DNA of 64,000 nucleotides from Aidingimonas lacisalsi. Lineage in GTDB: Bacteria; Pseudomonadota; Gammaproteobacteria; Pseudomonadales; Halomonadaceae. The notes beneath the pieces were generated by a model. It searched no databases, was not told where the DNA came from, and was given only the letters and a program-made list of their open reading frames with translations. The stretch spans positions 1-64,000 of the forward strand of contig NZ_VRYH01000001.1 in the NCBI RefSeq assembly GCF_008079445.1, written 5' to 3'. The translations under genes were made by a program, and so were the position numbers. This document shows positions 44,120 through 53,625 of this stretch, one piece after another. How positions within the stretch are numbered: position 1 is the stretch's first letter; each line of letters opens with the position of its first letter.

Positions 44120-45172
44120 TCATGCAATCGTGACCTGCGGATCGAGATAGACGTCCTGAATGGCATGCAGCAACTCCACGCCCTCTGCCATCGGCTTCTG
44201 GAATGCCTTGCGTCCAGAGATCAGCCCCATGCCACCGGCGCGTTTGTTGATCACCGCCGTGCGCACGGCCTGCGCCAGATCGTCGGCCCCCGAGGACGCT
44301 CCCCCTGAATTGATCATACCGGCGCGCCCCATATAGCAACTCGCAACCTGGTAGCGAGTCAGATCGATCGGGTGTTCCGACGTCAGCTCACTGTAGACCT
44401 TGTCATGGGTATGGCCGAAGCCGATGGCGCGATAACCGTTGTTGGTCTCGGCCTGCTTCTGTTTGACGATATCCGCCTTGATGGTCGCCGCCAGGTGAAT
44501 GGCCTGCCCCGTCAAATCGGCGGCAACATGATAGTCAGTCCCGTCATGCTTGAATTGGGGATTACGCAGATAGGCCCATAGCACAGTGACCATACCGAGC
44601 TGGTGAGCACGCTCGAATGCTTCGCTGATCTCGGTGATCTGACGCCGGCTCTCAGGCGAGCCAAAGTAAATGGTTGCCCCCACAGCCACGCATCCCATCT
44701 CATGAGCCTGCTCTACCTGGGCGAATAACGTCTGATCATACATCGCCGGCAGCGTCAGACTTTCATTGTGATTGAGTTTGAGCAGCATGGGGATCTTGTG
44801 AGCATATCGGCGTGCCACCGATCCCAACACACCCAGCGTCGATGCCACCGCGTTACAGCCACCCTCGATGGCCAATTCGACGATATTGGCGGGGTCGAAA
44901 TACTGTGGATTGGGTGCAAACGAGGCGCCGGCCGAATGCTCGACCCCTTGGTCTACCGGCAGAATGCCGAGATAACCGGTACCGCCAAGTCGACCATGAT
45001 CGAACAGAGTCTGCATGTTGCGTAGCACGTGCGGGCTACGGTCACTGTCGGCCATGACACGGTCCACGAAATCCGCTCCCGGCACATGAATATGCGCCTT
45101 GGGGATTCCCCGGCAGGTATGACCGAGTAAGCTGTCGGCCTCGTCGCCCAGCAGCGCGGCAATATCCGTCAT
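44120..45172 (-). CDS. fbaB: Class I fructose-bisphosphate aldolase (FbaB/DhnA type)
   Basis: 350-residue Schiff-base aldolase, the same length as E. coli FbaB. Family blocks are [49 protein letters not shown] (active-site Lys region) and [13 protein letters not shown]. It splits fructose 1,6-bisphosphate, and could also join erythrose 4-phosphate with dihydroxyacetone phosphate. It converges on tkt2. A class II aldolase of the glycolytic block is encoded 4.6 kb away, so this one probably serves the catabolic island or gluconeogenic conditions. Confidence 0.92.
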   Translation of the reverse strand: MTDIAALLGDEADSLLGHTCRGIPKAHIHVPGADFVDRVMADSDRSPHVLRNMQTLFDHGRLGGTGYLGILPVDQGVEHSAGASFAPNPQYFDPANIVELAIEGGCNAVASTLGVLGSVARRYAHKIPMLLKLNHNESLTLPAMYDQTLFAQVEQAHEMGCVAVGATIYFGSPESRRQITEISEAFERAHQLGMVTVLWAYLRNPQFKHDGTDYHVAADLTGQAIHLAATIKADIVKQKQAETNNGYRAIGFGHTHDKVYSELTSEHPIDLTRYQVASCYMGRAGMINSGGASSGADDLAQAVRTAVINKRAGGMGLISGRKAFQKPMAEGVELLHAIQDVYLDPQVTIA

Positions 45173-45256
45173 CGTGAAGTCCTCTGTTGCAAACGCCTCT
45201 AGGGTGAGTCTTTCATCCTAGAGCATGATGTCGCACAGGCAATAGCCAATACGCAC

Positions 45257-45297
45257 AAAAAGGCGGCACCCCAAGGGATCCCCCGAAGAGCGCCGCC
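45257..45297 (-). terminator. Terminator of the hsp20 pair
   Basis: On the minus strand GGCGGC (45297-45292) pairs with GCCGCC (45267-45262), with GC-rich sequence in the loop, and is followed by TTTTT. It lies just downstream of the second Hsp20 gene. Confidence 0.7.
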
Positions 45298-45310
45298 GGG
45301 CAAGAAGGGA

Positions 45311-45700
45311 TCACGCCGCTTGAATCTCGATACGGCGCGGACGATGGGTCTCCTTCTTGGGTAGGCGTACGTTGAGCACGCCATTGTCGAGCCGGGCCTC
45401 GATCGCCTCACTGTCAATTTCGTGACTCAGCGTGAAACGGCGAGCAAAACGCTGACCTCGAACTTCGGCATAGATAGCCGTCATGCCTTCGGGCATATCG
45501 AGGTTTATCTCTCCCTCGATACTGAGGACATTATCATTGACCTCGACCTGCAGCCCATCCCGTGGAACGCCCGGCAGGTCAGCGACCACATATAATGCGT
45601 TGTTTTCTTCGTAGATATCCACTGCCGGCCATAGTGCCGATGCCTGGCGACTCTCAGTGGATACATCACGAGTGCTGTCTTGCTTGACGACATCGTTCAT
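45311..45700 (-). CDS. Hsp20/alpha-crystallin small heat-shock protein
   Basis: 129-residue ATP-independent chaperone holding unfolded proteins. The alpha-crystallin domain (about 25-120) has VDIYEENNALYVVADLPG, a GEINLD strand and the family A-x-x-x-n-G-V-L motif as EARLDNGVLNVRLPK. It ends PRRIEIQAA, giving an I-x-I-like tail for oligomer contacts. The ATG at 45700 has GAGGAGG upstream. It follows the larger Hsp20 gene by 41 bp and is probably in the same heat-shock transcript. Confidence 0.9.
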   Translation of the reverse strand: MNDVVKQDSTRDVSTESRQASALWPAVDIYEENNALYVVADLPGVPRDGLQVEVNDNVLSIEGEINLDMPEGMTAIYAEVRGQRFARRFTLSHEIDSEAIEARLDNGVLNVRLPKKETHRPRRIEIQAA

Positions 45701-45741
45701 GATCAATCACCTCCTCATTTCGTCAGAGGATTCCATGAGAG

Positions 45742-46200
45742 TCAGGCAGCCTGAATCTCGACCCGACGCGGCTTGAGCTCGGCCCGCTTGGGCAGATGAA
45801 TGCGGAACACACCGTCGCTGAAACGTGCCTCGGCGCGATCCGGATCCAACCCATCCGGCAAGGCGATGGCACGCGAAAACGCACCGCGTGTCCGCTCCCG
45901 GCGGAAGTGCGAGCGCGATTTGCCTTCGGATGCCTCGTCATCCGATACGTCCCGCTTGCCCTTGAGGGTCAACACATTGTCCTGGATGCTGATATCCAGG
46001 TCATCCGCTGTCAGTCCCGCACCGAACACATAGACATGCACAGCATCATCGGTGCGGCCGACGTTGATCAGAGGGAAACTCCCGCGGGGAACGGAACGAA
46101 TGTCCGCCGCACCAGTGTCGGGAAACAAACTGTCGAACAGTTGCTGGAACCAGTCGGGCTGGTATTGCTGAGAATCGAAACGCTTGAGATCTCCGAACAT
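45742..46200 (-). CDS. Hsp20/alpha-crystallin small heat-shock protein
   Basis: 152-residue paralogue of the next gene. The N-terminal arm is MFGDLKRFDSQQYQPDWFQQ; the alpha-crystallin domain has INVGRTDDAVHVYVFGAGL, an ISIQDNVLTLKGKRD strand and EARFSDGVFRIHLPKRAEL, ending RRVEIQAA. The shared tail and similar ribosome-binding sites (GAGGAGGTG in both) suggest tandem duplication. The start at 46200 is preferred because the upstream frame covers the leader. A sigma-32-type promoter lies about 100 bp upstream. Confidence 0.9.
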   Translation of the reverse strand: MFGDLKRFDSQQYQPDWFQQLFDSLFPDTGAADIRSVPRGSFPLINVGRTDDAVHVYVFGAGLTADDLDISIQDNVLTLKGKRDVSDDEASEGKSRSHFRRERTRGAFSRAIALPDGLDPDRAEARFSDGVFRIHLPKRAELKPRRVEIQAA

Positions 46201-46300
46201 ATCGAACACCTCCTCACGCCATGTTAGATCGGAGTCAGTGGGCCTGGCGGCCCATCCCGGATACCCTGTCAAAGCTGACAGGCTCTCCGTAATCTGCACA

Positions 46301-46326
46301 ATGGGGACATCAAGTGGCTTTTCAAG
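46301..46326 (-). promoter_or_regulatory. Sigma-32 (heat-shock) promoter of the hsp20 operon
   Basis: On the minus strand CTTGAA (46326-46321) and CCCCAT (46306-46301) are 14 bp apart, extended as CCCTTGAAA and CCCCATT, matching the RpoH consensus well. Transcription would start near 46294 and leave a leader of about 94 nt with two hairpin-forming stretches before the first Hsp20 start codon. Confidence 0.8.
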
Positions 46327-46340
46327 GGCTCAGGAACATC

Positions 46341-46700
46341 ATGCCGATACTGCAGGGGTTTCTCTGGTTACTCGGGTTTCTGTTACTTGGCGACACCCTG
46401 GTGACACTCGGCCATATCCCGGTCTCCGGAGGCGTCGTCGGCATGCTGGCCATGACCGCCTGGCTGATGTGTCGCGGCTGCCTCAACCCTGCCATCGCGG
46501 CAGCCAGCCAGCCGCTGATCCAGATGCTTGCCATGCTGATCATGCCAGGCGTGGTCGGCGTTTTCTTCATCGCCGACGAATTTGCCGGCCAGTGGCTGGC
46601 CGTGGGGGTCGCACTGGTGCTGGGAACCCTTCTGAGTGTGCTGACGACCTTCTGGTTGATGCGCCGATTCATGCCGCGCGAAGGAGATCGGGATGACTGA
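46341..46700 (+). CDS. CidA/LrgA-family membrane protein
   Basis: 119-residue protein with four hydrophobic segments in the holin-like CidA/LrgA family: PILQGFLWLLGFLLLGDTLV, GGVVGMLAMTAWLM and MLIMPGVVGVFFIADEF. The ATG at 46341 has CAGGA upstream; the frame start at 46314 overlaps the heat-shock promoter and is less likely. It overlaps the LrgB-type gene by 8 bp. Such pairs are linked to murein hydrolase control or, in several bacteria, to pyruvate or other organic acid transport. Confidence 0.85.
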   Translation: MPILQGFLWLLGFLLLGDTLVTLGHIPVSGGVVGMLAMTAWLMCRGCLNPAIAAASQPLIQMLAMLIMPGVVGVFFIADEFAGQWLAVGVALVLGTLLSVLTTFWLMRRFMPREGDRDD

Positions 46701-47424
46701 CGTCCTGGTCGACCTTCGCTCTCATCTGATGGCTACGCCCCTGTTCTCCATCGCCCTGACGCTGGCGGCCTACCTCATGGGCACCCGTCTCTTCGAACGC
46801 CTGGGGCGTCCCGGCTGGTGCCCGGCCGTATTGATCGCCGCCCTGTTCGTAGCGGCATCCTTATCGCTATTTGGCATCGATTACGATGACTACCGGCGTG
46901 GCGCCGAATGGCTGATGCTGCTGCTCGGCCCGGCCACAGTCGCATTGGGTGTGCCTCTATATCAGCAGCGTCACCACATACGCCGGCTCTGGAAACCCAT
47001 CATGCTCAGCCTGCCTCCCGCCGCCATGCTGGCGGCACTCTACTCCGTGGCATTGGCCTGGGCTTTCGGAGCAAGCCCCGAGGTCATGGCGTCGCTAGCC
47101 CCGAAATCCGTCACGGCGCCCATTGCCATCGGCATCACGGAACAGTTAGGCGGCTCCATCTCGCTCATGATGGGAGGCCTGCTCATCACCGGCGTCATGG
47201 CGACGTTGACGGTCGGCCCGCTGGCAAGATGGCTGAACGTCGACGACCCCCGTATCCTGGGTTTCGTGCTGGGCGTCAATGGCCACGCCATTGGTACGGT
47301 ACATGCTTTCGAACTCGGCCCCACGGCAGGCGCGTTCGCTTCCCTCGGCATGAGTCTTACCGGCATCCTGACAGCTCTCTTGTTGCCGCTGGCCTGGCAA
47401 TTGTTAGGGCTGCCGGCGCTATAG
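46693..47424 (+). CDS. CidB/LrgB-family membrane protein
   Basis: 243-residue partner of the CidA-type protein with seven or more hydrophobic segments. It has the LrgB block LAPKSVTAPIAIGITEQLGG and the later GFVLGVNGHAIGTVHAFELG. The shared 8 bp with the upstream gene indicate translational coupling. It is co-directional with epd, which begins 60 bp further on, so the pair may be upstream members of the epd-pgk transcript. Confidence 0.88.
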   Translation: MTDVLVDLRSHLMATPLFSIALTLAAYLMGTRLFERLGRPGWCPAVLIAALFVAASLSLFGIDYDDYRRGAEWLMLLLGPATVALGVPLYQQRHHIRRLWKPIMLSLPPAAMLAALYSVALAWAFGASPEVMASLAPKSVTAPIAIGITEQLGGSISLMMGGLLITGVMATLTVGPLARWLNVDDPRILGFVLGVNGHAIGTVHAFELGPTAGAFASLGMSLTGILTALLLPLAWQLLGLPAL

Positions 47425-47484
47425 GCCTTCGGGGGGTAAATGCGCTAGAATCATTGCCTCCCGATTATCAACCAATGGGTAGCC

Positions 47485-48525
47485 ATGGCCTACCGCATCG
47501 CCATCAATGGTTATGGCCGTATCGGCCAGAGCATATTACGCGCGCTGCATGAGCGACGTGCCGACATCACGCAACCGGCGCTCGAGGTCGTCGCCATCAA
47601 CGAGCTCTCCGATCTTGATACCATCGCGTATCTGACGCGCTACGATACGACCCATGGCCGCTTTCCGGGACAGGTATCGTCGCATGACGGCCATCTGATC
47701 ATCGACGATCAGGCAATCCGGGTACTCAACCATCCCGACCCGGCTTACCTTCCCTGGGATGAGCTCGACGTCGACCTGGTCCTGGAGTGCTCCGGCAGTT
47801 TCAAGGATCGCGCCACGGCAGCAAAACATCTGACAGCCGGCGCTCACCGCCTGCTCTTTTCCCAACCCGCCGAAAGCGATGTCGACGCCACCATCGTCTG
47901 CGGTATCAACGATCATGAACTTGAGGTTCATCACCGTATCGTGTCGGCGGCATCCTGTACCACCAACTGTCTGGTACCGATATTGACGGTGCTCGATGAG
48001 GCGCTGGGGATTGAACACGGGGTCACTACCACGATTCATTCGGCCATGAACGACCAGCCCGTCATCGACGCTTACCACCAGACCGATTTACGTCTGACGC
48101 GATCGGCCATGCATTCGATCGTGCCGGTGGATACCGGCCTGGCACGTGGCATCAATCGACTGATGCCGCAATTGACGGATCGCTTTCAGTGCCTGCACGT
48201 TCGGGTACCGACGATCAATGTCTCGGCCATGGACATGGCCATTTGCGTCAAACGCGACACGACCGCATCCGAGGTCAACCGTCTGCTTGCCCAGGCCTGT
48301 CAGGAGCGCCTCTCAGGGCTACTCGGTTTCACCGAAGAGCCCATGGCCTCGGTCGACTTCAACCACGACCCACGCTCCGGTATCGTAGATGCCACTCAAA
48401 CCCGGGTCGCCGGCCAGCGTCTGATCAAGATGCTGTGCTGGTTCGACAATGAATGGGGCTTTGCCAACCGCATGCTCGATGTCACCCGACAGCTTGCCCG
48501 GCTAGCTCCTGACGCGACTTATTAA
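47485..48525 (+). CDS. epd: D-erythrose 4-phosphate dehydrogenase
   Basis: 346-residue GAPDH-family enzyme oxidising erythrose 4-phosphate to 4-phosphoerythronate, the entry to pyridoxal phosphate synthesis. NAD fold [15 protein letters not shown]; catalytic Cys158 in SAASCTTNC; the Epd-specific blocks [28 protein letters not shown] and [19 protein letters not shown] separate it from GapA. Standard position before pgk. Its substrate is the product predicted for the tetritol pathway encoded just upstream. Confidence 0.9.
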   Translation: MAYRIAINGYGRIGQSILRALHERRADITQPALEVVAINELSDLDTIAYLTRYDTTHGRFPGQVSSHDGHLIIDDQAIRVLNHPDPAYLPWDELDVDLVLECSGSFKDRATAAKHLTAGAHRLLFSQPAESDVDATIVCGINDHELEVHHRIVSAASCTTNCLVPILTVLDEALGIEHGVTTTIHSAMNDQPVIDAYHQTDLRLTRSAMHSIVPVDTGLARGINRLMPQLTDRFQCLHVRVPTINVSAMDMAICVKRDTTASEVNRLLAQACQERLSGLLGFTEEPMASVDFNHDPRSGIVDATQTRVAGQRLIKMLCWFDNEWGFANRMLDVTRQLARLAPDATY

Positions 48526-48554
48526 ACCGGTTTGCCAACGCGAGGACATGCCCG

Positions 48555-49718
48555 ATGAACGTACGCAAGATGACTGACCTGCCCCTGGCCGGCCAGCGAG
48601 TGCTGATCCGTGAGGACCTCAACGTTCCCGTCAAGAATGCAACCGTCACTAGCGACGCTCGGCTACGTGCCTGTCTGCCGACGATTCAAGCCGCCGTGGA
48701 CGCTGGTGCCAAAGTGATGCTCATGAGCCACCTCGGACGCCCGACCGAAGGTGAGCCTGCGGATGAGTTCTCCCTGGCTCCGGTCGCCAGACATCTGGGG
48801 GAGCTGCTAGGCCAGCCCGTTCGTCTGGAAGGCGATTATCTGGATACCCAGGTCGACGTTGCCGATGGTGAAGTCGTACTGCTCGAAAATGTTCGCTACA
48901 ACAAGGGCGAGAAGAAGGACGACGAAACGCTAGCCAGGCAGTATGCCGCGCTCTGCGATATCTATGTCATGGATGCCTTCGGTACCGCGCATCGGGCACA
49001 AGCCTCAACCCATGGTGTGGCCCGCTTCGCGCCGACAGCCTGTGCAGGTCCTTTGCTGGCAGCAGAGCTCGAAGCGTTGGAGAAGGCGCTAGCCACACCG
49101 GCTCGCCCCATGATTGCCATCGTTGGCGGCTCCAAGGTCTCCACCAAGCTCGACGTCCTGACTGCGTTATCGGAAAAGTGCGACCAGTTGATCGTCGGTG
49201 GCGGCATTGCCAACACCTTCATTGCCGCGGCCGGATACAATGTCGGGAAGTCCCTCTATGAAGCCGACCTGACCGATCAGGCACTGGCCCTGATGGAAAA
49301 GGTCGAGATCCCCCTGCCGGAGGACGTCGTGGTGGCTACCGAGTTTTCGGAAACCGCAACGGCCGTCGTCAAACCGATCGACAAGGTCGCCGACGACGAA
49401 ATGATCCTGGATATCGGCCCAGTCACTGCCGAACGCTTCGGCGGCCTGCTCAAGGATGCCGGCACCATTCTCTGGAATGGTCCTGTCGGTGTCTTCGAGA
49501 TCGATCAGTTCGGTCAGGGTACCGAAGCCCTGTCACAGGCGATCGCGGCCAGCAACGGCTTCTCCATCGCCGGGGGTGGCGACACGCTGGCCGCTATCGA
49601 TAAATACGGCATTGCCGAGCAGGTTTCGTATATCTCGACTGGCGGTGGCGCTTTCCTCGAATACGTCGAGGGCAAGACGCTTCCCGCCGTGGCGGCACTG
49701 GAAGCAGCCGCTAAATAA
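48555..49718 (+). CDS. pgk: Phosphoglycerate kinase
   Basis: 387 residues, the E. coli length. It transfers phosphate between 1,3-bisphosphoglycerate and ADP in glycolysis. [12 protein letters not shown] at the N-terminus, [36 protein letters not shown] and the C-terminal nucleotide motif [11 protein letters not shown] are all present. It follows epd by 29 bp. A GC-rich hairpin separates it from fba. Confidence 0.97.
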   Translation: MNVRKMTDLPLAGQRVLIREDLNVPVKNATVTSDARLRACLPTIQAAVDAGAKVMLMSHLGRPTEGEPADEFSLAPVARHLGELLGQPVRLEGDYLDTQVDVADGEVVLLENVRYNKGEKKDDETLARQYAALCDIYVMDAFGTAHRAQASTHGVARFAPTACAGPLLAAELEALEKALATPARPMIAIVGGSKVSTKLDVLTALSEKCDQLIVGGGIANTFIAAAGYNVGKSLYEADLTDQALALMEKVEIPLPEDVVVATEFSETATAVVKPIDKVADDEMILDIGPVTAERFGGLLKDAGTILWNGPVGVFEIDQFGQGTEALSQAIAASNGFSIAGGGDTLAAIDKYGIAEQVSYISTGGGAFLEYVEGKTLPAVAALEAAAK

Positions 49719-49747
49719 CCGCTTCACACACCGACCACACGCACCTC

Positions 49748-49771
49748 GGCGCGACCCCCAAGGGTCGCGCC
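49748..49771 (+). terminator. Hairpin between pgk and fba
   Basis: GGCGCGACCC and GGGTCGCGCC form a 10-bp stem with a CCAA loop, followed by GTTT. It may cause partial termination or stabilise the pgk message, so that fba levels differ from pgk levels. Confidence 0.55.
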
Positions 49772-49793
49772 GTTTCACGCAAAGGACCGATCA

Positions 49794-50858
49794 ATGGCAC
49801 TGATCAGCATGCGCCAGCTGCTGGACCACGCCGCCGAACAGGGGTATGGCGTACCAGCGTTCAACGTCAACAATCTCGAACAGATGCGGGCCATCATGGA
49901 AGCTGCCGATGCCACCGACTCTCCGGTCATCATTCAAGCATCGGCCGGGGCCCGCAAGTATGCCGGGGCTCCCTTCCTGCGGCACCTGATTCTGGCCGCC
50001 GTAGAAGAGTTCCCACATATCCCGGTCGTCATGCACCAGGATCATGGTACCAGCCCAGCGGTCTGCCAACGTTCCATTCAACTCGGTTTTTCCTCGGTCA
50101 TGATGGACGGCTCATTGGGCGAAGACGGCAAGACCCCGGCCAGCTACGAATACAATGTCGGCGTCACTCGACGGGCCGTCGAAATGGCGCATGCCTGTGG
50201 CGTGTCCGTCGAAGGCGAGCTTGGCTGCCTGGGCAGCCTGGAAACGGGAGAGGCCGGCGAGGAAGACGGTATCGGTGCCGATGGCAAGTTATCTCAGGAC
50301 CAATTGCTGACCGACCCCGAAGAAGCGGCCGATTTCGTCAAGGCGACGCATGTCGACGCACTGGCCATAGCCATCGGCACCAGCCATGGCGCCTACAAGT
50401 TCACACGTCCACCGACCGGGGACATCCTCTCCATCCAGCGCATCAAGGAAATTCACGAGCGCATTCCCAGCACCCACCTGGTGATGCACGGCTCCTCCTC
50501 GGTGCCTCAGGAATGGCTCGATGTCATCAACGAGCATGGAGGGTCCATCCCCGAGACCTATGGCGTCCCGGTCGAAGAGATTGTCGAAGGCATAAAGCAC
50601 GGTGTACGCAAGGTGAACGTCGACACCGATTTGCGTCTCGCCTCCACCGGCGCCACCCGCCGATTCCTGGCCAACAATCCGGCGGAATTCGACCCGCGCA
50701 AATTTCTCAAGGAAACCATGACGGCCATGCGCGACTTGTGCATGGCTCGCTACGAAGCGTTCGGCACGGCCGGTAATGCCAGCAAGATCAAGCCGATCGA
50801 TCTGGAAAGCATGTATCAGCGCTACGATCGTGGCGAACTGGATCCGCGCGTCAACTGA
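49794..50858 (+). CDS. fba: Class II fructose-bisphosphate aldolase
   Basis: 354-residue zinc aldolase of the CbbA/Fba type. Metal ligands and active site are visible in [39 protein letters not shown] and [27 protein letters not shown] is in the phosphate-binding region. It is the last gene of the central glycolytic block. A class I aldolase also lies in the window, at 44120. Confidence 0.97.
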   Translation: MALISMRQLLDHAAEQGYGVPAFNVNNLEQMRAIMEAADATDSPVIIQASAGARKYAGAPFLRHLILAAVEEFPHIPVVMHQDHGTSPAVCQRSIQLGFSSVMMDGSLGEDGKTPASYEYNVGVTRRAVEMAHACGVSVEGELGCLGSLETGEAGEEDGIGADGKLSQDQLLTDPEEAADFVKATHVDALAIAIGTSHGAYKFTRPPTGDILSIQRIKEIHERIPSTHLVMHGSSSVPQEWLDVINEHGGSIPETYGVPVEEIVEGIKHGVRKVNVDTDLRLASTGATRRFLANNPAEFDPRKFLKETMTAMRDLCMARYEAFGTAGNASKIKPIDLESMYQRYDRGELDPRVN

Positions 50859-50867
50859 CCCTGGCGC

Positions 50868-50895
50868 GGCCACGGGAATGCGATGTCCCGTGGCC
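50868..50895. terminator. Hairpin between convergent fba and the DeoR gene
   Basis: GGCCACGGGA and TCCCGTGGCC form a 10-bp stem around 8 bases. No clear T-tract follows; it probably serves as the 3' end for one or both convergent transcripts. Confidence 0.5.
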
Positions 50896-50904
50896 ATGCG
50901 CTTC

Positions 50905-51726
50905 CTACGTGTCGATCATCCTCACGTCCATGCCCTCGGCCTGTAGCGTTGCAATGACCTCGGGCTCCACCTGGCCATCCGTCAATATCACATCGAACTC
51001 ACTGAGATCCGCCAGCCGATTCAATGCACTGGAACCGAATTTCTGGCTATGCACGAGCAGGATCCGCCGATCCGCCGCTTCCATGAGTGCCCGTTTCACC
51101 TTCACCACTTCCTGGTCCTGCAGATAAGCCGTCGTTCCATGAATGGCCGATACCGACATGAGCACCGTATTGGCTCGAAGATGACCGACGGACTGTTCAC
51201 ACAGCAATCCCAGGAAGGCATTGAATCGAGGGCGATAGTCACCACCCAGGCAGATCATCTGGATACCGTGTGCATCCTTCAACGCCTCGATGACCCCGAG
51301 TCCATTACTGATGACCGTCAACGGATTGATGGACGTCAGGTGCCGAGCGACATACGTTGCCGTGGTAGAGTCGTCCAGCATGATCGCCTCACCGGGTTGG
51401 ACGAACGCTGCAGCCGCCTTGGCCAGCAGGTTCTTATCCCGTTCAGCGACACGCAAGCGAAACTGGAAATTGCTTTCCACGACATTGGTCGAGCGTGTCG
51501 TGACACCGCCGTATTGCTTATGAACCAGCCCCTGCCTCACCAGCGTGTCGAGATCCCGATGTACCGTCATGCGGCTGATTCCGAACGCGCTCGCGAGTTC
51601 ATCAACCTGTGCCGTACCCGCCTGGATGATGAAATCGAGCATTGCCTTGCGCCGCTGTCTCACACCCAGCTGGGTACCGTGTGCTTCCAAGACGGTACTC
51701 TGTGAACGCTCTTCATCGCTGTGCAT
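50905..51726 (-). CDS. DeoR/GlpR-family transcriptional regulator
   Basis: 273-residue repressor. The HTH carries the family pattern VDELASAFGISRMTVHRDLDTLVRQGLV (about 40-67), and a phospho-sugar-binding DeoRC domain has the conserved LDDSTTATYVARHL and ISNGLGVIEAL. It is divergent from the FGGY kinase gene across an AT-rich gap and is probably the regulator of the kinase-dehydrogenase-isomerase set. The ATG at 51726 has GGGAGG eight bases upstream; the frame continues upstream but that part lies in the operator region. Confidence 0.86.
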   Translation of the reverse strand: MHSDEERSQSTVLEAHGTQLGVRQRRKAMLDFIIQAGTAQVDELASAFGISRMTVHRDLDTLVRQGLVHKQYGGVTTRSTNVVESNFQFRLRVAERDKNLLAKAAAAFVQPGEAIMLDDSTTATYVARHLTSINPLTVISNGLGVIEALKDAHGIQMICLGGDYRPRFNAFLGLLCEQSVGHLRANTVLMSVSAIHGTTAYLQDQEVVKVKRALMEAADRRILLVHSQKFGSSALNRLADLSEFDVILTDGQVEPEVIATLQAEGMDVRMIDT

Positions 51727-52065
51727 AACACGCCTCCCCCTGCCTAGCGCTATAGTCCCACAACATGAGCCGAGTTCCGAATACGCCGCCACATTCATGC
51801 TGTGCATGAAAGCGGGAGACCCGCCATAAAAATATCAAAAATACCACAAAACAGCTTAAAAAAAGCCAGAACTTGTCCCTCCAATATTGGCACTCCGACA
51901 CCGAATAACTAATAACATACTGAATAAAAAGGAATAAATGTAAAAAAGTGATTGAAATAGCCTAAAGTCTAAAATATCAAATATCACACAAATGTTACGT
52001 TTCAAGGCATGTCGTGTGATTTACCGCGCCCTTTTCATCACAGGATCGCAACCAGGCACATAACA
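51727..52065. promoter_or_regulatory. AT-rich divergent control region of the EryAB-like operon
   Basis: 339 bp without a gene. A perfect palindrome TTCATGCTGTGCATGAA is at 51794-51810, followed by GCGGG-AGA-CCCGC at 51812-51824. The sequence AAAATATCAAA occurs at 51829-51839 and again at 51971-51981, in the same orientation. 51830-52000 is strongly AT-rich. These are candidates for DeoR operators and promoters; none can be assigned firmly. Confidence 0.45.
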
Positions 52066-53568
52066 ATGACACAGAGCTACCTACTTGGAATCGACAGTGG
52101 TTCAACCGTCACCAAAGCGGCGATCTTCGATGAGGAAGGCAACACGCTATCCCTCGGTCGATCTCAGATTGTGCCACGACATCCTCATCCTCATTGGGTC
52201 GAGCGCGACATGACGGAAACATGGTCCGCTGCTGCCCAAGCCATACATCGAGCCGTGTCGCATGCAGACATATCCAGTGCTCAGATCTCGGCTATCGGGA
52301 TCACCGCACACGGCGACGGCCTCTACCCGCTGGGCAGGGACCGCCAGCCACTTGGGCCAGCTATCATGTCTCTCGATAGCCGTGCTCGAGACGTCGTCGC
52401 CGCCTGGAGGTCCCGAGGTCTGGCACAGGATGCTCTGTCTCTGACCGGCCAGTTTCCCTTCCCGTACGCACCGACAGCGCTTTTAGGCTGGATGCAGCGG
52501 GAACAGCCGGAGCGCCTTTCCCGTATCGGCGTGATCCTGGCATGCAAAGACTGGCTGAGATACTGCCTGACCGGCGAGCTTGCTGCCGATTTCACGGAAT
52601 CCAGCACCGGATTCACCGATGTCTCGACCCAACGTTATAGTCGCGACTGCCTGCGGATGTTTGATCTTGAGTCGCTCAGCGAAGCATTACCCGAGATGCG
52701 ACTTCCGACCGATGTTGCGGGGCGGGTGACTCCGAGCGCCGCCGAAGCGACCGGCCTCAAGGCAGGAACCCCGGTGGTGACCGGGCTCCATGATGTGACT
52801 GCCAGCGCCGTGGGGTTGGGGCATATTGCCAATGGCGATTTAACCATCACCTCGGGAACCTTCAGTATCAACGAGGTCTTTTCCGACCACCCCCGGCCGG
52901 ATCACCGTTGGGCAACCCGCAATGGCCTGGAGCCCGGGCAATGGTTAAGCATGGCCATCTCTCCGGCGTCGTCAAGCAACGTCGAATGGTTCCTGCAGCA
53001 GTGCTGCACCCTGGAGTCGCAGGATTCGGTCCAACGTCTCGAGCACCTCGAAAACGATCTGAACGCCGCTTTCAAGGACAACTCACGCATCGTCTATCAT
53101 CCTTTTCTGTTCGGTTCACCCTATGAGGAGCCGGCCAGCGCGGCCTTTTTCGGTATTCAGGGCTGGCATACGCGTGCCCACCTCGTCAGGGCCATCCTCG
53201 AAGGCGTGGTGTTCAACCATCGGGTCCATGTCGACGCCTTGGCCGAACGCTTTGCGATCAACGGCTGCCGTGTCACAGGGGGTGGGGCTCACACCCCACG
53301 TATGGCCCAGTTGTTTGCTGACACACTGAACCGCCGGATCCAGGTGACCGGGACGCAGGAAGCAGCGGCTCTGGGGGCGGCACTCTGCGCCGGAGTCGGC
53401 GTCGGTGTTTACGGGTCGCTGCGTGAAGCCACCACACACTGCCAGCCTGTATCCACTTATCGTCCGTTACCGCAAAACCGGGACGCCAAGGAAATCGCCT
53501 TCACCCGCTACCAGCAGTTGGTGGAACGGATGGCCCCCTTTTGGGACACGCTGGATACGCCAACGTGA
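52066..53568 (+). CDS. FGGY-family carbohydrate kinase, erythritol kinase (EryA)-like
   Basis: 500-residue kinase with the ribokinase-unrelated FGGY/actin fold. The N-terminal ATP motif is LLGIDSGSTVTKAAIFDEEG, with GITAHGDGLYPLG and MSLDSRA near the substrate; the second ATPase lobe has GLHDVTASAVGLG and the C-terminal GGGAHTPRMAQLF and GTQEAAALGAALCAG. The set with a GlpD/EryB-type dehydrogenase and TPI homologue matches the erythritol operons of Brucella and rhizobia, where EryA phosphorylates erythritol. Glycerol or xylulose kinase activity cannot be excluded. ATG at 52066; the frame extends 19 codons upstream. Confidence 0.78.
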   Translation: MTQSYLLGIDSGSTVTKAAIFDEEGNTLSLGRSQIVPRHPHPHWVERDMTETWSAAAQAIHRAVSHADISSAQISAIGITAHGDGLYPLGRDRQPLGPAIMSLDSRARDVVAAWRSRGLAQDALSLTGQFPFPYAPTALLGWMQREQPERLSRIGVILACKDWLRYCLTGELAADFTESSTGFTDVSTQRYSRDCLRMFDLESLSEALPEMRLPTDVAGRVTPSAAEATGLKAGTPVVTGLHDVTASAVGLGHIANGDLTITSGTFSINEVFSDHPRPDHRWATRNGLEPGQWLSMAISPASSSNVEWFLQQCCTLESQDSVQRLEHLENDLNAAFKDNSRIVYHPFLFGSPYEEPASAAFFGIQGWHTRAHLVRAILEGVVFNHRVHVDALAERFAINGCRVTGGGAHTPRMAQLFADTLNRRIQVTGTQEAAALGAALCAGVGVGVYGSLREATTHCQPVSTYRPLPQNRDAKEIAFTRYQQLVERMAPFWDTLDTPT

Positions 53569-53625
53569 CGAGACCCAGCGTCATGCCCGAGCTCTCAAGC
53601 CCACTCTCGACCAGGAGACGACCCC

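Noticed and set aside
31436-45172. Tetritol block as a transposon or integrative element
   Set aside because: No transposase, integrase, terminal inverted repeats or target duplication seen; the only flanking repeats are the tkt genes.
47485-48525. Ordinary glyceraldehyde 3-phosphate dehydrogenase
   Set aside because: Epd-specific blocks such as [19 protein letters not shown] and the position before pgk favour erythrose 4-phosphate dehydrogenase.
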